In this document: in pieces, positions 13,872 to 27,115 of the stretch
How positions within the stretch are numbered: position 1 is the stretch's first letter
How the letters are laid out: every line of letters starts with the position of its first letter
Source: Monomorium pharaonis
Taxonomy: Eukaryota; Arthropoda; Insecta; Hymenoptera; Formicidae
Length of the DNA: 64,000 bases
Assembly: GCF_013373865.1 (NCBI RefSeq)
Contig: NC_050470.1
Coordinates: 5,688,373-5,752,372 of the forward strand
Direction: 5' to 3'
Position numbers and translations under genes: made by a program
The notes under the pieces: generated by a model
The model's input: only the letters and a program-made list of their open reading frames with translations
The model's database searches: none
Told to the model about the DNA's origin: nothing

Positions 13872-15351
13872 GATTATATCATCTTAAGAACAATTTACTG
13901 AACTTTTGAATAGTAATTTACAACCTAATATAACTACAATATGAAACAATTTTGAATTTAAATCAGATTCAAAACGACCGTACTAAATTCTCAAAGTAGA
14001 TAAATTAGAATCAAATTTGCAAAAAAAAATTATGTATAACTAAATTGTATAAGCAAAGGCAAGACAGCAAAGGCATTCAACGTAAATAAAAAGAATTTTG
14101 TTACATTTTCAAGATAGGCTGTCCATTAAACAAAAACGCGAAATTGACAATTTTTATCTTTTTTTCCCGCGGTTTTCTATCTTCTATTAACAATCAACAG
14201 TAAGTAACATAACCGAGGCAATGCATTTTCACGGAGTTAATGAATTCTACGGAGTGTTAACGTGAAGGCCAAGAAAAACTAGTCTTTTTTTCGTCTGACG
14301 TTCTTTTTTTTAGTCGACACGTGCAATCCATCCCGTCGCGCACCTCATGAATTACAAATCGAACCTTGTTAACAATGATGCTTGTCCGGAAACTAGACGC
14401 CACGTACGGTTTGGCGAGGCTGCGGAAATCATTTTTCACGTTTCACACTAATGACAAACGACGAAAACCGCGCGCAAGATCCATTGGTTTTTCTGTCCAC
14501 GTGATACTTTGTTCAATGTAGACTTGAGAAAGAAATATTCAATCTCGTAAAATATTAGACCATTTAAACGAACTTATCGCATATTTTTTATATAGAAAGT
14601 AATTAAATTTATATAAATTCGTAAATTTTATATTTTTATAAATTTATGTTTTATGATGAAAATTTGGAATAGAAAGGTTATAATTTTAAATTTTTTAATT
14701 CAAAATTTTCTCACAACGCTTGTAACTCAGCTATCAAATTTCTAGAATCCAAATCATTAACAAAATTACTTGTAATTGCTTAATTATTTAACTAATTATA
14801 AAGCCAATAATTTAATAATTAGATAAAAAATTAATTTTCTAATTTAATAATTATATATAATGTTCAATGATTCAATAAGTTTTATATTTCCACTATTATA
14901 AAAATTGGTTACATAAAATTCATAAAATATTGGGTTCTTGTTATCAGAAATTCGTAAAAGACTTCAATCAATCAAAGTGGATCTTCCTTCATAATAACGC
15001 CTTTGCAAATTCAGTAGTACAAATCATGTTTTTTTTTTTGTTAACACAATACGGGGCTTCTCACTGAACAAGAAATACGACAGATATTTTCAAAGAACAC
15101 GCGAGACACAGTGGAAAGAGAGAAATATAGAGAGCGAGGGAAAACAAGATTGGATATTGGAGGCGAAACTGTGGAGGCCTTATATTTCCGAAAATTCAGC
15201 CTGAGAGGTTTATCCGAGCTGCGGAAAATAGCGTCGAGGACTAAAACGGAAATACGGCGCGAAAGCGACCTCTAAATGATTTCGGCCAATCTTTAACAGA
15301 ATACGCCAACTCTTGTCATAAAACTCAAAAAAAAAATAAAATAAAATGTAT

Positions 15352-15682
15352 TGTGCTCTAGAAAAGATAGTTTATTCAAAATACAATTATAATCCTTTGA
15401 GACCTACGATTGGGTAATCAAATTATTTAGATTACTTGTAACCCTAATTTTACATTTATTTTTTCAAATTAACCCTGTATTAATTAAAAATTGCTTGTCT
15501 ATCTATGTCAAAGAATTTTAAAGTAACACACTGATCAAAATATTAAGTTCTTTAACTACAAAAAACGGTCAAAATTTTTCTCACAGTAGAGTTACCAACA
15601 ATTCAAATAATTTAATTACTTAATCGTAGGTTTCAAAGTGAATTATAACCGTATTTTGGAAAAACTTTTTCCCAGAGTGCCT
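15352..15682. mobile_element. MITE-like element with about 85-bp terminal inverted repeats
   Basis: Left arm: GTGCTCTAGAAAA, then CAAAATAC, GACCTACGAT and CAAATTATTTAGATTACTTG. The right arm is its complement in the same order (ATCGTAGGTTTC, GTATTTTGG) and ends CCCAGAGTGC. About 330 bp overall with an AT-rich centre; ends approximate; superfamily not assigned. Confidence 0.65.
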
Positions 15683-17886
15683 AATTATTATTTACGACTT
15701 AAAATATCAGTGTATTTAAATGTGTAACGCGTGTAAGATACTATAAAAGTAAATTTAACGTAAACTTAATTATGTATTGCAAAAAGCAAAGTTAATTACT
15801 TTTTTCAAATAATTAAAAATAGTTCTTGTTATTTATAAATTGCTTATATTAATTACACAATATTACTGTTATAAAAATTTGCCAATAATTCAAAATTTAT
15901 TTATTTACAGGTAATGCAAAGATAATTTAAATATTTTTTACTCTATTTGGAAATAATTTTCAAATTACAATTTTTATTTCATTTAATGGGCATCGAATAG
16001 AACATTAACGAGCGAGCGTCATTTATTCGCCAATCAACACCATTCAATTGTAAGTGGTCAGCATAAAACTTTCGCATATCAGCGTAGAACATTATACAAC
16101 ATGTGTCAGTTATTCGACCCCGCCTCGAAGAAATCATTGTGTGAAAATGGACAATTAATCACGCAATGGAAAAGAGACCAAGAGGAGCTGACCGACTTAA
16201 TAATGTTTCAAGTTTGGTACAGATACTACAAAGTGCTTCTTCGATCAGATTTATGAGTGCCACGTGATATAAAATTAGAATCAATCTTGTGGAAAATGTG
16301 GAAGATTAATAAAATGTGAAAAAGAAGAATAAGCGATCAATGTTAAAACAAAAAAACATTTAACAATTCATATAATTAAGAGATTATTGCAAAATATCAA
16401 AATTGTATTTATTAATTCTCGTAAATTAAATAAATTACAAATGTACTGTATATAATAAATACAATATATCATTAAAAATAAAAATATTGTGAAATTTATA
16501 AAATTGTAACGGTCATAAAAAATATTGTAAAAATATTGTATATCATAAAATTAAATCAAATAATTTTAAAATGTCTTAATAAAATGTAATATTGAATATA
16601 CATTCCTACATTTTCATATTACTAGTAATAAAAATATTTTGCCAATTTTATCAAAACGAATATCCCAGCTAATTTCATTCAATTCCAATACATCATTGTA
16701 TTCCATCTCTAATTAGTTCAACTCAAAATTCAATTTTAATGGTGTACATATAACGTTTTTTGCGAACAAGAGAATTAAAGAACAGCAGCTGACCATGTAT
16801 TGCGGCGATGAAAAAGGTTGGTAGAAAAATAACCTGTTAATTTCGCCGTTATTTGCCCATATAGGAGCAATTTTGCTCGAGGGATACACCCATTGACCTG
16901 TCTAACACGTAAAGAGACGTATTTACTTCTTCGCAACACGATTGTATATTTTCAAATAAAAGATATAGTTAGTTTAATAAAATCTTTCTGTAGAAAATTT
17001 TCAAAGTTACTCTCTTATGGCGCTTCTCTATGTTTCCTTATATATTTTATATTTGTTAAATGTTATAATTATTAACTTACAATTTTGTTATAATGGATAA
17101 TAAATAATCAACAATATGTAGTCTTTACGTTGTATTATACGACAAAAAAAACTAAATATTAAACGTCAAATTATAAAACGTTTATAATAGCGATCTGTGC
17201 AAAATGATTAACGTATTTTTTCATACGTACATTTGTCATATACGAATAATCTTATTACTGTAACTGTTATCTCTTGCTCTCTCTTTTTCTCTTTCTCTCT
17301 CTCTCATATATATCTTACAGACGTTAAAATTCACAATAGTAGTTCTGGACTTTGGTTAACGTTATATTCAAATGATTAAACGAGCTTAAAATGTAATCAG
17401 AGCGTGTAAATCTGATTTCTTGGAGTTTCGCGAAACTAACTGTATGCGAGGCGATGAACTTCGATAATCGTGTCGTTTGCATAATTTGGCAACAAGTCGG
17501 CGAGTGCAGCCAATTAGCCGGATAATATACTGTAAAACGATTCAATGCGCAGAACACTGAACAAAAGAGAAATTAGCTACAAAGTTATTAATACTAGCAG
17601 TATTTTATGATCTTGTTTTATTTTTAGTGCAAAAGCACGAGTGCATTGCCAATTTGTCATAAAACGTCTGATGGTTTTCAAACAATTAAATTCCGGCAGA
17701 TAAAATTATTCTCTGAATCAATTCGTACTAATAATTTCTCTTCGATGTACAATAGTTCGTGTTGATACAACAAATGCTAGTAATTAACGTTTGATTAGAT
17801 TATCTCATACATAACACTAATAATTTCATAATAAATATTGTGTAAGGAAAAATGTGACTTATTTTTAATGCCATTATTAAGAATTT

Positions 17887-17977
17887 GTAGCGATCGTGGC
17901 GCAATGCGTCTCCTCTTTGTGCTGGAAATTCGGGTTCGAAACCGGTCAGAAATATTTCATTTTTATTCGATCGCTAC
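17887..17977 (+). other. tRNA-like A/B-box segment closed by a 10-bp stem
   Basis: GTAGCGATCG (17887-17896) is exactly complementary to CGATCGCTAC (17968-17977). Between them GTGGCGCAATGC resembles a pol III A box and GGGTTCGAAACC resembles a B box, about 36 bp apart, a tRNA-like spacing. A normal tRNA cloverleaf does not form because the acceptor arm after the B box does not pair. Perhaps a tRNA pseudogene or SINE head, or coincidence. Confidence 0.3.
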
Positions 17978-18521
17978 CTCTTGGAAGGCAATGGGAAAAC
18001 GAGAATATCAGAGAGAATTCTTCTAATTAGGCCATTCAAAATCGACGTTTAAATTGTAAATTTTGTATATCTGCATAAAATGTAAAAGCACACACCACAG
18101 AACTACGCTAAAAGGATATCAATAAAACCTCGATTTTCCAGGTTGGCGATTAAAGCATTGGACTAACTCCTCAGTAGTTATAAAAAAACAAAAATATTTA
18201 AAACAACTTAATAAAAAGCTTCGGAATAGATCGAGAAATAATCGAGAATGAATATCAGAAGACGTCGTAAAATTAATTATAAGCCAATGTAATATATTAA
18301 GAATTCTATAAATTATAATTTATGTATGACATATCCAACTTATTACGATAATAATATGAGGCTTAATATATGTAGAATTTCAAATTACAATATAAAAAAC
18401 TATAACAGGGAACAATGGTTTCCTGCAGCCGTAAGTTTTCTTCTTAATTTAATCTATAACCAACTCGCACACACACCCTACAGTTTTTCTTCTATCTAGA
18501 AATTTATCGTATAAAAGAAAC

Positions 18522-18524
<3 letters not shown>

Positions 18525-18559
<35 letters not shown>
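18525..18559. repeat. (GA)n microsatellite
   Basis: AG run of about 35 bp in the presumed Shal intron. Confidence 0.95.
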
Positions 18560-18561
<2 letters not shown>

Positions 18562-20297
18562 AGGGAATTCTGCCCGAAGCACATTGAGTTGAGAAAAAAG
18601 CACGCATTATCATGGCTGGGAAGTCTGTGTTTTGGCGATACGCCAATCAAGCTTTCCCGACACGGTAAAGTGTTTGTCGATGCCTGCAATTCCTCCTCTT
18701 CGTTATCCCTGCACTACCTTTCGACCTATTTTTCCGCTCTTAAGGTATACATCAACGTCACTTTAAAGCCATCCCGTGTTAAACTTCGCGCGAACGAATC
18801 TTCGATAGCACCTCGCTCAAGTTTTTAATCCCCAGAAAAAAAAAACTTTAAGAGTTACCGCGGTTAATTTTATATGATAGCGCAACTCCCTCTTTGATCA
18901 TCGTAGCTTTTTATTCATACGCTGCACAACACGCTTAACCAAAAAAAGCTGTAATATATTTCTGCAAGATCGTTTATTATTTATGAGAAAAACAGGGGAA
19001 ATAATATTCAGCCTAAAATTAATTTAGACTATATTCATTTGCAAATTTATTAACTGTAATTTGATAATGTCAAAGTGTTTTTATTTTAAAATTTGATAAT
19101 TAAAATTAAAAGATCTATCTTGCTTAAACCATTCCAAAAAATGTCCATCTATACAAATATTAAAAAATGTATATTCAAATATTACTAAACAAATAACAAA
19201 TAATTTTATTATAATAAAATTCTACATGTATATGACACACAAATACTTTGACGTAACACATTAAAAAAAAAAAAAAAACGTTTCATATTAAAATTTGACT
19301 ATTTTTAATCGCTTACATTGTATTTAATGTTATGCAACTGCAAAATCAATTAAACTTGAAACAAAAATTTATTATAAAATCTCATCGTGTTTTATAATGT
19401 ATTATCTCGTAATTTCATCCATTCATTTTCGAGGAATTTTTCTTTTATGAATCCTGAGGATCTCGTGCCCGATAACGTGAAATATATAGATTCAAGACAT
19501 TTTATTTTCGGAGTTCAACGACGGTAGATACGAAACTCGAAGAAGTTCGCCCTTGTACTTATTTTTTACGTGCACACCTTAATCCACCTCTGTCTTACGA
19601 CCTAAATAAACTCTCGAGAATAGGCGGCTGCAATCGTGCATTTTAAGAAGAAAAGTCTCCTCAAAACTCGTACTCTCGGTTCTACTCCGAAAAGAAACGA
19701 TACTGCTATTCTCGTAGCGTGCACCATATGCAGATATATCGTGTAAATTATCCAAACGATTATAGAAACTTTTCCTTCTCCTCTTTTCTACCACCTACCG
19801 AGATAAATATTCGATTCGGCGAGACTCGAAATTTAATGCAAAAATCTGTTTTTAATATGACTGGCTTGTTTTTTTTAGACCGTAGAGAGATTTTTCGGAC
19901 AAAGTAATTCCCTTTTATCCTTATGCTGCTCATCGAGCAATTTATCCTTCTTCATAAGTTCAATTCTAGTATAAGTCAAGTTTTTCTGGAAAATAAACAA
20001 AGAGATAAATTCCATCAATTCGCGATAATATAAATATGTCAGATACTCGAAATCACAATGCCAAATTGGTTAAAAAATCCATAATTAATTAATTAATTAA
20101 ACAATTCATATTACACTTATACCAATTAATTGTTAATTAATGCTAAATAATTCATATTTATTTGTTACTTTCGGTCAATTTGCATGCATTATTGTGTTAC
20201 AATCATACAAAGATATATGTAACTTCTCCCAAATACATTATATCCATCGCGATTATTAGTAAGGCTATATTATATGTGCATTCGAAATTTTTTTCCG

Positions 20298-20334
20298 TGT
20301 GTGCACGCGCGCGCGCATGCGCACGTGCGTGTAT
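20298..20334. repeat. Alternating purine-pyrimidine run
   Basis: GTGTGCACGCGCGCGCGCAT followed by GCGCACGTGCGTGTAT; a potential Z-DNA segment in the presumed Shal intron. Confidence 0.8.
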
Positions 20335-21794
20335 ATATTTCATCTTAACAATTTCTTTTTAAAAATTTACACGTTTATTGTTTCATAAAAATAAATATCG
20401 ATACAAAGATCCAAATTGCGGAATGCGAAGAAAAATAAGAAAAAGTTACAAAAAACATGAAGAAATGTTGTATCACGTGTGCCACATTTGTTATAATAAT
20501 ATATTAAAAAATGTCAATTTAACATTTTAAATAAACGTTAAATATTAAAAATAATAATTAAGCATATAAAAATAATGTAGTACGTCAAACTTAAATTTGT
20601 GTTTAAATTCACGGAAGTTATGCGATATTTGTATAGTAAAAATTAATCTTGCCAAAAATTTTCAATATTTAAAACTTTGCATTAATTCTTGGACTTTAAT
20701 TTTTGCAAATATAATACGACTTCACATTTATTGAGTACATTCTTACGGATTTGATTTAATTTTTTTAACGTGTTATCACACATTTACAGCGTAATACGAA
20801 ACGCACATCGTCGTCTTCGTTGTCATATCGACCGCGATTTTCATTCACGCCGCGATGCGAATTCACGCTCGATGGATTCCATTGGCGGGAGATTGGCTGA
20901 TAGAGTGCACCGGGCAGATTGAATAAGGTACTGTGATACGACACGTAGAGATCTGGGAGACTGTCCCACTTACAGCAAACTGAATAACGTTGCCCAGCGT
21001 GGCAGCGCTCAGAATCTCGAACAAACCCTTTAAAGGCTCATGCTTTTTTCTCTTTGAACGTTGTTAAGTCGCGTTTACGGCGACTGTTACCCACTTCACA
21101 TGATAGCATTTTATCTCTTGAAAACTACTGGGACGCGTGCTTTATATGCACTCAAAAAACAGCTTATGAAAGTGATTATTTTCATTCTATAATCACACAT
21201 AAATTTGTAAATAATTGCACAAAGAAATAAAATAAAATATAGTATAATAAACTTACATTGGATCGATAAACTTTGCATTACAATAAATAAAGTTAATACC
21301 GCGATTTATTACAACGAAGTAATAAAAATTAGTCAAAAAGTTGATGCCAGTTTAATCTTCGTAATATTTTATTGTGTGCGAGTTAATTTTGTTAATATTG
21401 GATAGTAATAAATTTTTCTTTGAACTTATTTATTTGCTAATGTAATCTGTCTTATTTTATCGTATTATTTAAATATATATATATATTTTTTTTTTAATAT
21501 ATATAAATTAATTAAAATATATTCAAAATATAAATATATAAAACATTTTAAAAACATCCAAAACTGATTAAAATATGACTAAAAGACATCATAAAAACAT
21601 TTTTAGGATTATCAATCTTTGCGATATTGTGTTCGGTTTAAGCTCAAAATATTAAGCAACGAGATACTATTTTTACGTCCACAAAAATGCGAGTTTTATC
21701 AATACTATGTTATTCATATATAAAGCGTGTTGTATTGTACAAACAAAGCAAAAAGCATTGCTAATCATAGAGAATTCTTAATAAATAAACTATC

Positions 21795-21818
21795 CACACA
21801 CACACACACACACACACA
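21795..21818. repeat. (CA)n microsatellite
   Basis: CA run of 24 bp. Confidence 0.9.
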
Positions 21819-23303
21819 TGGTGTATTCGCAACACTAACCGCAGACGTACACTAAATTAAACATTCACTCTCTTTGACGTACATCACGTGAATTTTCCAT
21901 GATCTCCATTCCAAATCCATTCTCGTCAATAAGCTCAACGCTTTTGTATTATAACGTTCATCATTGCAACACGCATGTATGAAATGTGTGTGCATATATA
22001 GATGCAATGAATCGAAAATATTGTAAAATAACTCGCCGTGATTTACATGACCAACTACCGAAGAATCGCATCTAATAAACCGTGTCATGATGCACGGACA
22101 TGCATTCATTTTGAGAAAAGTCGGATAAATATTCGTACGAGCAGTACGTAAAGTGAAATAATATACAAGCTGAGATGATAAATACGAAATATAAAAACGA
22201 CAAATCTGGAAATCCTTCAATTTATTTAAATGTGACCATTGTCTCATTTTACAACCGCCCTTATTATTGCTTCAAAGCATTGATCCGTTTATTTAGCACG
22301 GATTATAAAATTTGCTCCAAATACTTTTATCTTTCTATAAAATCAATCGCGTGAATAATATTCAGCCTTTCTTAATTTACACGTGCGTTAAAGAATTCAG
22401 AAATAATTTTTAATGCAACAAAATACTTCTTTAAACTTATTGTAAACGCAAATATTTTTATTCCCCTAGCAAGAGTATAAGAATGAATATAATAGCAAGT
22501 AATATACCATCAGTTTACGTAAAGCGTTACTACAAAATTAATTTGTAGTTCCAGCAGCAAAAAGCTTTTTAACTTTATTATTTTTCGAGATTCGTGCTCC
22601 ACGTACGCGAAAATTAATATCCGTCCCTTTAACGAAAATAGATTTGCGCGATGGAGGATTAAAAGTACGATCAAATTGCGCTGTCGCCGATACGCGATCT
22701 ATGTAATCCCTATGATAAGTAAAAAGTTTCGCGAAACTAATCTCGCGCACCGGTTTGATTTTGGAGTTATCGTGTGATTTTTAATATCGCACAATTTTCA
22801 CTCTTTTTCCGCCTAAAACCACGTAAGCCCGGGTCGAAGCTAATTCGTATCGGCAGCTACTATTCGGCTGGTGTAGATTAAAAAAGGATCACGCTAGCCA
22901 TGCAACTAGACGAACCCTCGAGGCACCTGTTGATCCTTCTCGTTAAAGTTTGAAGGAAGTGACCTGTCCTGGTCCTGCAGACACGCAAGGCAAACGCTAA
23001 GGCAGGCGGTGAGATACGAAAAAGTAGCGCGACACGCTGTCGGCTATACTGACAAATCAGATTTTTCCTGCTCAACTTGACATGAATATACATTACATTA
23101 GCCATTAAATCCGAGATTATCTTTAACACTATTTTACGAGCCTCGTCCGGTACTCTAAGAAACCTCGATCTTCTACGAAGCTACGTACTCACACCTCGTC
23201 TGCGTGATAATGTTAGACACAAGATAGTTTTGCATAAAATTATTTGAGGAATGTAATTTGCATATAAAGTGCTATATAACTCTACTACTACGCCTCTCTC
23301 TAT

Positions 23304-23367
23304 TTGGATACTGAAGGACAAGCCAAGAACACTGGTGGTTCTTGATGTTCAGATAGATAGTATCCAA
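23304..23367 (+). ncRNA. Short imperfect hairpin, microRNA-like candidate
   Basis: TTGGATACT (23304-23312) pairs with AGTATCCAA (23359-23367), and CAAGAAC with GTTCTTG around a loop ACTGGTG. CTGAA/TTCAG adds a middle stem. The total of 64 nt is short for an animal microRNA precursor and the middle is bulged. It lies in the presumed Shal intron, and the reverse strand would fold equally well. No family recognised. Confidence 0.25.
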
Positions 23368-25805
23368 CCTAAAGTAATAAGAGAAACTCAAAAGTTCTAG
23401 CAAATTGAATATCAACGTATAAAATAATAAACGATATTTTTTGATTGATATCTACCGGACTTGATAAGTCAAAGTAAATGCATTAATTATATAAATTACA
23501 CTTGTTCTTTAATGTTAAATTATTTCTAAAAAATCAAATACATCTTGCGTTATAATAAAATTTTTTCCATTAACTGCATAAAAAAATTAGAAATACAACA
23601 TCATATTCTATATTCTATGTAAAATCTGTAATATATGAAGAACAATACTTTTGTTTTTGTGTTTTCGAAGTTGTCCAATATTTTCTACCAAAATATCTAT
23701 ATGTAAAGATTTCTTTATGAAAGAAAGCATTTTGCTCCATCTTCTCCCTCTCAATGTTCACATTCGATGGTTAATACGAAGTACTTAACCTTTCTTACTT
23801 TCCATCTCAAAGAATACTTACGAAAGAATATAAACACAGAGTCATTTAGTATTCGGCAGAAATGTCATACAGAAAAAGAAAACGCGGTTGACGAGAGAGA
23901 GGTGCGATCTACCCAAACTTGATCCAAATCATACGATAGTAACAAGTAGTTGCAACTATCAAACGATCCTCAGTGACTCGGGTTACAAGCGTGATTGTCA
24001 GCTGTCTGAGCGAAAACGCAACAAAAATATCATTGGCATAGATTCGGCCGGGCAGAAATAGCGAACGTGTCGTAAAATAGAAGAACAACCGACGTGACGG
24101 TTTTGAGGCATCGAGGGCGAACACGTTTGCGGCCGCGAAAGAAATGCGCCTGAGATTTTTCGTGCTCGTGCTGGCGCCCATTTCCGATATCGAACTGAGA
24201 AAGAAAACCTACGAGTTTGGAGAGAAGGGAAGATTTTATGAGTCGGTAAATTCCGCGCGGAAATAATACGCTTTCGGATCACTTTTACCAGATAAAATTT
24301 ACACACTCTGCTGATTAGACATATATTCAGTAACTTCATGAACTATATAATAACTTTTATAATAAGTTGTGCATAATGCAATTTAAACGTTATTATATTT
24401 AAAAATTTCAAATCTTTTTCCTACATTTATTATAAAAGATCTAATAAATATTTAACATTAAAAGATTTTGGAAATTAAATATGAATATAACGACATTTTA
24501 GTTATTATTTATAATAGCACGTATATATTCATTATAGTTACAAATTATAAATTGTTTTTAACTTAAATTGTGTATTGATACACACAAAAATTGTACTATT
24601 CTCACATTTTTTTGAAAACTATAAAGAAGAAGTTCAAACTTTATAATATCTAAATTTTAAATTTATACGACTTTAGACTTTATAAATTATTCACGCACCA
24701 AAGCAGTAATAATCTGTGAAAGTTTGAAAATATGATAAAGCGCGCATGGAAATGCGCATTATCGAAATAATTCGCAAAGTGCGAAATACTAAATATCAAA
24801 GTTCCGCAAAAAAATCTACGTACGGGCAAGGGACCGTAACAATCTCGTTAAAAAGTTATAATGACGCTAAAGTTGGTCGTCAGATTGTGTGTCAAATACT
24901 CGAACTCTCGTTCACTTCGACGGGCAATTCACTTGTACTATATGGGGTGCATAACTCGTCGCAGTTGTAAGTGCACTTTATTATAGCGTTGAGTTACACG
25001 AGTGTAAATTCAAAATGAAATTTGCTAGAATCAATTTATCAACAGCTTTACGTGAAGAAGTTTCACATAAATTTGATATCTAAATATTTATACGTATTTT
25101 CTTGCTTTGTTACAATTTTCCGAAATAAATTGCATTCTGCTTTTATATTTCAAAATGACATAAATCTGTTAATCAAAACTATGTAATTATATTAAAATCA
25201 ATGAGAAAAAAATTGACATGCCAAACAAATATACTTCAAACGTTGGAAAATACATTTTTTGCACAACGGGCGTACGAAGTATAATATAATTCGCCCTTAA
25301 AAGAAAAAAAACATGAGATTTCTAATCATTCAGGCATTAATGTGTACAGAGTTGAAAAAATTCCTAAAAATAATATGTTACCATAACCGTTATTTTAAAA
25401 ATAACGATTTATTTTTTTTGTTACTTTTTACAAATATTTGACAGTCTTTTCAAGTGATAACATGGTCAATCGTAACAGACCATGTGTACTATACATTTAT
25501 AAAGTAACAATTTATACAGCTATGATAAAAATAAGAATATAACATTTATTACTCCCTTATTAAAGAAAGCAAAAACTAATGATAACGACGTTAGAAGTAA
25601 CGCATTACTTCCCAACCCTAAATATGTGTGTATATATCATATAATTGTAATTTATATTAATTCATATAGGAATAAACAAGTAATCAAAAAATATCTTGCG
25701 TGTGAGGAAAACAAAAATGTGGAAAAATTAATATATAATCGCAATTTTTTCAATCCATCACAATAAAACATTATAAGAATTACACTAAAAAAAAATTATA
25801 TTTAC

Positions 25806-26920
25806 CCCAGCGTAGTCATCGTAACGATGGTATACCAGAAGGCGGAAGGTATCGAGGTAAAATTGGTGCCGTCGACGTTCTTTTCCGCGTAGAACATGAC
25901 GGTGGCGAAGATGATGATGGCCATCGCGAGCGAGAACACGAGGAAACCCAACTCGGAGGCGCAGGACTTTAGAGTGTAGCCCAGGATACGTAGTCCCTGC
26001 GAGTGGCGCGAGAACTTGAAGATACGGAACACGCGGAACACCCGGAGCGTCACGAACGCGCCCGACACGTCGTCGTTGTCGGTGATCCCGAGTCCGATGT
26101 AATACGGCAGTATCGCAACCACGTCGATGATCGACATCACGGAGCGCGCGAATTTGCACCGGCTGGGCGCGGCGAACAGCCTCAGCAGGTACTCGGCCGT
26201 GAAGATCATCACGCACGCGGTGTCCAGGCAGAAGAACACGATTTTGTAACGCTCACCGCACGAGAGAGTACCGGCGCGGCCCGGACGATTGCCGCACGGC
26301 ACGGTCTCCACCACGTTCGCCAGCACGCTCACGGCGATGAAGAACCCGGTGACGTAGTAGAACACCAACGCGGCGGTAGAGATGTGCGGATTCTGGAAGG
26401 CCCGCCACATCTTCTGCCGGATGTCGAGCAGCTGCTGGAGGTTCTGGTCACCGTTCTCGCTCAGCTTATCGTCCATCAGCCGCTCGGCATTCTCGCGCTT
26501 GCGATCCCGATAGTCCTCATAACAACAATCACCGATCACATCCGGTAAGATACCGAAGAACGCCAGCTCCTCGTCATAGCTCGTCAGGCACTCGTGCTTC
26601 GGATAATGTAGCTTACCAGTCCTATAATAGTTGAGAATATGTCGGAAGATATCCGGATCCCGGTCAAAGAAGTACTCCTTGCTCTCTTCATCGTAAAAGA
26701 ACTCGCGCTCGTTCGAACCGAGCAGCGTGTCCGGATACTTCTCCAGGGTGTTACGCCACGTTTCGAACCGACGGCCGCTCACGTTGATCAGCAGCTTCTC
26801 GTCGTCGGCCTTGCGCCGATCCTTCGGAATCGGCGGCGGTGGCAGTGGATGTGTGGCGATCGGTACCCAGCCGATCGCCGCCGCACGGGCGAATGGCAGC
26901 CACGCTGCCACCGAGGCCAT
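25806..26920 (-). CDS. Shal: Shal (Kv4) voltage-gated potassium channel, first coding exon only
   Basis: Alpha subunit of an A-type potassium channel that carries fast-inactivating somatodendritic current in neurons. The exon encodes 371 full codons plus two bases. In order: the conserved hydrophobic N terminus (MASVAAWLPF, residues 1-40), which in Kv4 channels is the inactivation/KChIP-binding segment; the T1 domain (about 41-140) with the Kv4 zinc site HX5CX20CC (His105, Cys111, Cys132, Cys133); S1 (about 184-204); S2 (225-250); S3 (260-279); S4 (289-311) with basic residues every third position (R293, R296, R299, K302, R305); S5 (322-345); and the pore helix ending TMTTLG, halfway through the selectivity filter. 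The donor (CTGGG|GTAAAT, phase 2) splits the glycine codon; the expected YGD follows in an exon I could not find. The start was chosen because the N terminus matches Shal from residue 1. Very close to the Drosophila protein as I remember it. Partial gene. Confidence 0.97.
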
Positions 26921-27035
26921 GCTTGAAGGTGGAATCTTCCTTCTTCAGGGTAGCGGGAGAGCCAGCGTTGACCGTACCCGAAGTATCGGCGGCACGTTCT
27001 ACTCCTGTCAACGTCAAATCGATCCTCTGTACTTC

Positions 27036-27062
27036 CCCTCTCTCTTTCTCTCCCCTCCCCCC

Positions 27063-27114
<52 letters not shown>
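27036..27114. repeat. CT/GA microsatellite upstream of Shal start
   Basis: Interrupted then perfect (CT)n tract ending 193 bp upstream of the Shal start codon. On the Shal-coding strand it reads (GA)n, the sequence bound by GAGA-factor-like proteins in insects. It could lie in the 5' UTR or proximal promoter. Confidence 0.9.

Positions 27115-27115
<1 letters not shown>

Larger units (their letters stand above)
1..25805 (-). other. Presumed first coding intron of Shal; no exon recognised
   Basis: About 25.8 kb of mostly AT-rich sequence downstream, on the minus strand, of the first Shal coding exon. That exon ends with a clear GT splice donor, so at least its start is intronic. I looked for the next expected Shal exon (rest of the selectivity filter, S6 and the cytoplasmic tail) and did not recognise it on the minus strand. 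Kv4 genes in many animals have a very long intron at this point, so the simplest reading is that the whole stretch is one intron. The open frames here are short, AT-biased and match no family I know. Its contents (microsatellites, foldback elements, GC-richer islands, a hairpin) are listed separately. A nested unrecognised gene or non-coding RNA cannot be excluded. Confidence 0.6.

Noticed and set aside
21852..22247. 131-codon minus-strand open frame
   Set aside because: No recognisable domain, AT-typical residues, no clear flanking splice or promoter evidence.
26003..26548. 181-codon plus-strand open frame
   Set aside because: Antisense shadow of the Shal exon; His/Arg-rich composition mirrors Shal codons.
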